Assembly: GCA_003427395.1 (NCBI GenBank)
Contig: BFEA01000849.1
Coordinates: 40,105 to 63,753, forward strand
Source of the DNA: Chara braunii
Taxonomy: Eukaryota > Streptophyta > Charophyceae > Charales > Characeae
DNA: 23,649 bases
Direction: 5' to 3'
The position numbers were made by a program, and so were the translations under genes. Of the stretch, positions 18,641 to 23,649 are shown piece by piece; within the stretch, counting starts at the first letter, position 1; the number at the start of each line of letters is the position of its first letter. The notes beneath the pieces are model-generated. The model worked only from the letters and a program-made list of their open reading frames with translations. It searched no databases and was not told where the DNA came from.

Positions 18641-19148
18641 TTGGACCCCTGCTGTTTAATTGTGCTAACGCACATGCTCAAAGTGAACATGACCTGTCGA
18701 AAAATTTTGAAAGTATTGATAGAAAACGAAAAACGCGGAATGATTAGTGTATCTAACAGTGCTGGTGTGAGATGGCTAAAAGCATGGCGTCCGATTGTAC
18801 TGCTTTTCGGGTTTTCTAAACTTATTATTAACCAAGAAAATCTGATGTTGAAATATGCAATACGGACGATCGATAAAGTTGGGGAGTTAATAATCTCAAA
18901 ACTTTTTTGCATCCATACAAGGAATGAATTAAGGAAGGTTGAACTTACTCGATCGTCAGTATTGGAAATGGAAGGATTTGTATAAGTATGAACTGGAATA
19001 ACTGATTGAACCGAACAACGGATTAAAAACAATTAACCAAAAAAGCGGTCGACAAATCGTGCGCGACGTCTTGGCGAATGTGTTTAAAAGAAAGTTTGGC
19101 CTAAAACCCCGTGTGAATGTGACTGTGAAGATACTCTTTTGTACTGCT
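18641..19148 (+). pseudogene. PLE linker and start of the RT region
   Basis: The frame of the GIY-YIG domain continues (18641-18982) with a basic, helical stretch including RWLKAWRPIVLLFGFSKL. At about 18917 it enters a segment homologous to 12364-12568: RNELRKVEL, then after a frame change LYKYELE, LIEPNNGLKTINQ, IVRDVLANVFKRKFGLKP and RVNVTVK. This copy retains the 28 bases missing after 12526 in the other copy. It stops matching at about 19148, where gypsy sequence begins, so the catalytic RT is absent here. Confidence 0.68.
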
Positions 19149-20173
19149 GTACTGGTGGGAAGGACAGTATAAGGACGTCGAGAGATATTGTATGACCTGC
19201 GAAGAATGCCAGAAGAGAGCTCTTGTGAAATACAAAGAGCCACTTCATCCATCCTATCCAACCCGACCAGGAGAGAAGGTACACATCGATCTGGTGAAGA
19301 TGCCGAAAGGGGTAGGCAATATGAACTATGTTGTGAACATACGAGACGACTTCACGGGGTTCGTGGACGGTAGACCTATCAGGAGTAAGACAGCAAGGGA
19401 AGTGAAGAACTTCGTCCTAGAGTACTTGTCTAGGTATGGTTGTGTCAGCAAGATAGTGATGGACAGAGGAGCGGAATTCCTGGCTGACGAGGTTCAGAAT
19501 GTATTCAAGAGAGCTTAGGTGAGAGTTTCGATAGCCACTGCCTACCACCCACAGTCGAACTCCCCAGTAGAGAGAGGGCACCAGACCCTGATAGCGTCGC
19601 TATCTAAGTGGTGCAAAGGCAAGGACAGTGATTAGCCACGATATTTTCGATACGCAATTTGGGCGGACAACGTCACGGTCCGGGCTAGCACATGATATCC
19701 TCCATACACCTTGTGGTTTGGGCGGCATTGTCCGCTTCCCATAGAGTTTCACGTCGACAGCTGGACAACCGTCGACTGGGCGGAGGAGATGTCCAGAGAG
19801 GAACTCATAACTGCCCGAACAAGACAGATAGCCTACGGTTTGGAAGATAACCTTATGACAGCGGCAGATCGTCTGGCAGTGGAAAGAGACAAAGGTAAAG
19901 AGAGATAGGATAAGAACGTGAGAATCAAGAAGGAGAGGGTAAGTGTAGGAAACATGGTACTTCTCTACGATGCAGCGCTGGAAAGAACCTGGACCGGAAA
20001 ACTCGCCAACAGATGGATGGGACCTTACAGAGTGGTTGAGGCACTCGATTGGGGTGCATATATGATAGCAGAATCAGACGGATCCAAGTGGAAGGACCCA
20101 GTGGCGGGTGCTAGGNTAAAGCTGTTTAGGCCCAGGCCCGCGCCCGCCTTATCGCTGACCAGCCCGAAAGGGA
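19149..20173 (+). pseudogene. Ty3/gypsy integrase, 5'-truncated
   Basis: One frame covers the region with four stops (19516, 19633, 19693, 19906) and no frameshift. The sequence starts inside the zinc-binding part with CMTCEECQKR (second Cys pair at 19198 and 19207). The catalytic core has all three acidic residues: Asp in HIDLVKMP (19288), Asp in VMDRGAEF (19462) and Glu in SPVERGH (19570), a D-57-D-35-E spacing. YPPYTLWFGR is the usual segment after the core. A GPY/F-type end, WMGPYRVVE (about 20014-20040), follows. Protease, RT and RNase H are missing on the left, where a PLE fragment abuts. Integrase joins the element DNA to the host chromosome. Confidence 0.9.
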
Positions 20174-20547
20174 AAGGAAAAGCCATAATGGAGGATGGAG
20201 CCCCCTTGAGGCAATTCGAGGCAGGGGAGAGTTCCAAGAAAAGGAAAAGAATAGAGAAGANAAAGGTCAAAGGGTTAGCTTTAGGAAGAGAGAAGAGATG
20301 GTTATTCGTGCTTAAGCGAGCTAGACGGAGAGTTCGCGTTAGACGTACTGGCGGGTCGACACCCTTCTCGGAGCAAAGACAGAAGAGAAAAAGGATCGTG
20401 CCGGGGCCAAGACCCAGAAGAAACAGGAGAGTCAAGAAGCATCTTCTTAGCCCCATGACTCATAACAAACTGAAACATAAGACAATTGAACGCCGACGTG
20501 GGCGACCTTTACGGACCATCACCCTGAAGCTCGTCCGCTTCGTCTGA
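20174..20547 (+). pseudogene. Basic C-terminal tail of the gypsy polyprotein
   Basis: The integrase frame stays open to 20547 and encodes a strongly basic tail with SPKGKGKAIMEDG and Arg/Lys-rich clusters. No chromodomain is recognised. One ambiguous base (20261) lies in it. It may be a real C-terminal extension or read-through into former non-coding sequence. Confidence 0.5.
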
Positions 20548-21597
20548 CGTAAGTTGCTAGGGCTCGACGGGGGCGTCGAGAAGTGGTCCGGGCTAACTGT
20601 CAGGCGGCTACAAGCAGTGCGCCGCCTGAAATCTGCGGTTTTGGGACTTAGGCGCAAAGACGAGTCTGAGTTTTGACGGTACTCTGGTTAGACCAGGCAG
20701 CGGAAATTAGGGGAGCTTAGGACGCCCTTGATTTTGGGCGCGCTGAACCTTGCGGGTAACCCTCAAGGATGGCGAGATGGGTGGTCGCACTCGGCACATT
20801 AATGGACCGTCATTTCCGGCCGTTCAGAGGGTTAGACCCGGATTGGCCTGTCGCGGAGAGGCATCGCGGGAACTGACCTCGCAGCCACATTTTTTGCGGC
20901 ATACCACCGGGGCCAAAATGAGGCCTCAAATTTTTGTCTATTTTAGTACCATAATTAAAGATGGGGAAAAGGGATTACGACCAGTAGGGGAGAAGGGAAA
21001 AACATAATATCCCTTAATTTCTTTATTTTTTACGGCATTTAATTCAAGGGGGAATACCCTTGTTATTTTATGTTCTCGGCAATGAAATTAAAAACATAGA
21101 AAAAGATTAAAAATGGTAAAAGAGAAAAGAAACAAAAGGAATTCGGCCATTTATTTAAATTTTCTCGGAATTTAATTTTGGGGAACTTACTGTTAATTTA
21201 CTATTTCCGACAATAGAATTAAGGAAAGGGAAGAATAATGAAAAACGATGAAAGGGACGGGAACCCATGACTATTGGGAGATTGGCCTAATTTCGCCTCG
21301 ATTACCCGCCATCAACTCTGACTCCGGATTGATCATTTTCCCCGGATTTTAACAAGTTAAGACTACTGCCGATGGTCGAGGTTCCCTGCGACGCTTTCCC
21401 TGGTGTGCTTGATTACTAACATTACCGCAGTTGAGATGTTCTGAGAGCTGGAGTCGCATGGACAGCATGGGGTGCTGCTGCCTTGGGTCGACTATGGTGT
21501 TGGTTCGGTACGGATACGAGGGTCGTTACGGAGTGGCTACGTCCTACGGTGTCTGACGTGCTTCATGTACGGTATGGGCCCGGTGACAGTTGTCTCA
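20548..21597. other. Non-coding sequence after the integrase; one hairpin
   Basis: No gene is recognised. CAGGCGGC (20601-20608) and GCCGCCTG (20621-20628) form a perfect 8-bp stem with a 12-nt loop. From about 20930 to 21270 the sequence is A/T-rich, with related phrases such as TCTCGG and AATTTAATT. It is probably the 3' non-coding part of the gypsy element. Confidence 0.5.
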
Positions 21598-22140
21598 CTA
21601 CGGTGACTTATTTTCAGGATTGGGACAACTGCAGTGATTTATTCTCAGGACCGGGGCCACTACGACAATTATTCCAAGCGGCAGTTTGTTTTCAGGTCCG
21701 GAAACGTTGCAGCATTCTATATCAGGTTCGGGACAGGTTATCATGGCATGATTGTACGGGTTCGGCATCCGCATGGCACAACAGCCCGGTACTGGATTTC
21801 GGGTTTGGTCAGGTTCGGTGGCATCGCNGTGTTTCGTTTCAGGTTCGACGCCCTCACGACAGTTTATTTCGGAACCTCTGCGGTGATTTATTTTCAGGTC
21901 CGGGATCATTGCGACGATTTACTTCAGGTTCGGTACTATTACCGCGCCGCTGCATCTTGCCGTGTTCGATATGTTTCAGGTACGGTATTGGTTCGGCATT
22001 GGGGAGGCACACGCCACAGCATCATTTTCAGACTTGGTACTNGATCGGTATCGACACGGCGCGAGGCACGGGATCCCCGAATGGTTATATCAGGTTCGAC
22101 TTCGGTATGGTAAGAATTACAGNAAGCCTGATTGAGTGAT
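21598..22140. repeat. Degenerate 31-32-bp tandem repeat
   Basis: Units of the form GTGATTTATTTTCAGGTCCG plus GGACAATTGCGA follow each other at 21605, 21636 and again near 21880-21945, with weaker copies between. The phrase TTCAGGT(T/C)CGG recurs many times. The 218-codon open frame across it has a composition that simply follows the repeat, so it is not called a gene. Confidence 0.6.
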
Positions 22141-22687
22141 CCGGGTTTGACATTGACAGGTACGGATTGCTGAGATATAACGTCGAGACAAGTTCNGGTT
22201 GGCTAGTTCAAGGTTCGGAATTGGTATGGTGACGCCGCAACTTGTTCCATGGGACACCGCAACGGGGTACCACTATTTTCGTGTGTGTACTAGCCTGGGA
22301 TACTTACGCGCGCTGATCAAGCGATCGGTCGGAGATTGCCACATTTGCTCCGGTTCTATGGGACTTGGTACCGTCAAATTGTCAGTATACGGGTAGTGTG
22401 GCCAGCGGCAGATAGAAGTGTTAACCTTTAGACATATGCAGACTAAGGGGGGTTGGCTGCAGAACTGTTTTTTTTTGGTGGGATTGGGCTCAGCTTGCCT
22501 GGCTCAAGGGACTACTTCTGCTACCCAAAGATCACTGGTACTGCAGGGTCTGAAGGGCCACGCGGTTTCGCAAGGTACCGTGCGGAAACTGGCAGTACAG
22601 GTGGATCCGCATGAGGGCCCCTGCCCCGCCACTACGGGCCTAAGTGCTTAGTCGCTCAGATATCACTGACCCGCTAAAGCCCGTGGC
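22141..22687. other. No gene seen
   Basis: Unassigned sequence between the degenerate repeat and a possible polypurine tract. Small open frames (22199-22396, 22418-22651) have no motif. Confidence 0.45.
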
Positions 22688-22700
22688 AAGGAGGGGGATG
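22688..22700 (+). other. Possible polypurine tract and LTR start
   Basis: AAGGAGGGGGA (22688-22698) is directly followed by TG (22699), the usual arrangement at the 3' LTR border of LTR retrotransposons. It lies downstream of the integrase in the right orientation. No second LTR copy is in the window, so it cannot be confirmed. Confidence 0.3.
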
Positions 22701-23028
22701 TAGGGGACTATCTCAACTCGGAACCATTGCGAAACTCGTCGGAGCTGTGTACACCAGTGGGCTGGAGCTGGTGCCTGGGTACTGTGGACGCCGAGCCTGT
22801 GAGACCGATACCACTGTTTTCTTTTTCCTCCGTGGCGCGGCGGAGTATTTCCTGCACACTTGCACTCCGAGAAGGCCCTGGTCGGTCAGACCATGGGACT
22901 GAAGGGGATATAGGGGAGAACAGTGAAGGGAATGNGATTGCATGCCAGGTGTGCCCGGCGTCAAGCAGTTGCAGAGTGGGAGACGAGCTCGAGGCGGAGA
23001 CGCGTCGGCGCTCAGGCGGTTACTTGCG
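22701..23028. other. No gene seen; possible LTR interior
   Basis: No coding signal. If 22699 is an LTR start, this is its U3 part. It leads into a GA-rich repeat. Confidence 0.35.
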
Positions 23029-23420
23029 TGTGAAAGGGAGAGTGAGAGAGAAGGGGACTGCACAGCGGGAGTGAGAGACTGCATGAGAGAGAGAGCGGAC
23101 AGAGTGTGAGAGAGAGAGCGGACTGAGTGAGAGAGAGAGAGAGAGCGNACTGAGTGGAGNAGAGAGAGAGCGGACTGAGTGGAAGAGAGAGACANCNGAC
23201 TGAGGGAGTGAGAGAGAGAGCGGACTGAGTGGAAGAGAGAGAGAGNTGACTGAGAGAGTAGAGAGCGGACTGAGTGAGAGAGACAGAGAGAGGAAGGGAG
23301 ANAGAGATACTGNACAGTGAGAGAGAGAGANTGTGCAGTGAGAGAGTGAGGAAGAGACTGTGTCTATGANAGATGTGTGCGTAAGAGAGCAAGAGAGGGA
23401 GTGAGAGAGAGATAGACTGT
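23029..23420. repeat. GA-rich minisatellite
   Basis: GAGAGA runs are punctuated by GAGCGGACTGAGTG at about 22-28-bp intervals (near 23095, 23117, 23144, 23168, 23218, 23265). Nine ambiguous bases lie in it. Minus-strand open frames here are Ser/Leu repeats and are rejected as genes. Confidence 0.9.
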
Positions 23421-23424
23421 CTGG

Positions 23425-23649
23425 CATTCCCGCTGCTAGCGGGGGTACTTGTCAGTGTGACCAATCAAGCNGACCCTGCAGCAGGTCCTCATCAATCAAA
23501 TACCAATGTGAGATTCCCNNTGCTAGNGGGGGTGCTTTTCAGTGTGACCAATCAAGCGGATCCTGCTGCAGGTGCTCATCAGTGAAATACTAATGTGACA
23601 TTCCCGCTGCTAGCGGGGGTATCAGTGTGACCAATCAAGCAGATTCGCT
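23425..23649. repeat. 87-bp tandem repeat, running off the window
   Basis: Units start at 23425, 23512 and 23599, exactly 87 bp apart; the third is cut by the window end and has lost a few bases. Each has a CCCGCTGCTAGCGGG hairpin, then CAGTGTGACCAATCAAGC, then CCTGCTGCAGG or its CCTGCAGCAGG variant. This is a satellite-like array whose full length is unknown. Confidence 0.93.

Noticed and set aside
21483-22139. 218-codon plus frame
   Set aside because: Its content follows a degenerate 32-bp repeat and contains ambiguous bases; no motif is seen.
23012-23464. Minus-strand Ser/Leu frames
   Set aside because: These are GA/CT repeat translations with many ambiguous residues.
23560-23600. CTGATGA on the minus strand in the 87-bp repeat as a hammerhead
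   Set aside because: No stem II closing into GAAA and no cleavage-site pairing can be drawn.

Overview
This is a repeat-rich eukaryotic nuclear window, and I see no intact host gene in it. It holds plant-style U6 snRNA-derived fragments, a tRNA-derived SINE family, an ORF1-like retroelement gene with a zinc knuckle, two decayed Penelope-like retroelement (PLE) pieces with an upstream GIY-YIG domain, and a Ty3/gypsy integrase. There are also very long CT, GT and poly-C tracts. PLEs with an upstream GIY-YIG are known from the green lineage, so a green-lineage genome, possibly a charophyte such as Chara, is my best guess. The organism is an inference; the sequence does not prove it.

Layout. 1-2556: polypyrimidine minisatellites, compound (CT)n(GT)n arrays and SINE copies. 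2701-3154: an A-rich heptamer array, a U6-derived sequence with a 38-bp unit repeated five times on the minus strand, and a 53-bp minisatellite. 3155-4921: no gene, one U6 3' fragment. 4922-5530: a second U6 fragment, AT tracts, a complete type III hammerhead ribozyme (5268-5327, plus strand) facing a decayed inverted partner (5104-5178, minus strand), and a tRNA-like SINE head. 5731-6222: a foldback element and duplicated SINE-like fragments. 6960-8160: C-rich tandem repeats with uninterrupted C runs of 31, 22 and 66. 8210-10198: broken ORF1/Gag-like gene. 10199-12214: no recognisable gene.

12215-14528: PLE reverse transcriptase relic. 15282-15700: a 98-bp inverted repeat (90 of 98 bases complementary, 9-nt loop) with further direct copies. 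16709-19148: 5' half of a second PLE (Gag-like region, GIY-YIG-like domain, start of the RT region). 19149-20547: gypsy integrase pseudogene, joined abruptly to the PLE. 20548-23649: no certain gene; degenerate 32-bp repeats, a GA-rich minisatellite and an 87-bp tandem repeat. All ambiguous bases of the window lie after 20115.

The two PLE pieces overlap by about 200 bp at the beginning of their RT regions. Together they show the order Gag-like, GIY-YIG, RT. Both are inactivated by stops and frameshifts, and many stops can be explained by C-to-T or G-to-A changes. The most notable item is the hammerhead ribozyme locus, followed by the U6-derived array, the PLE family and the long hairpin locus.
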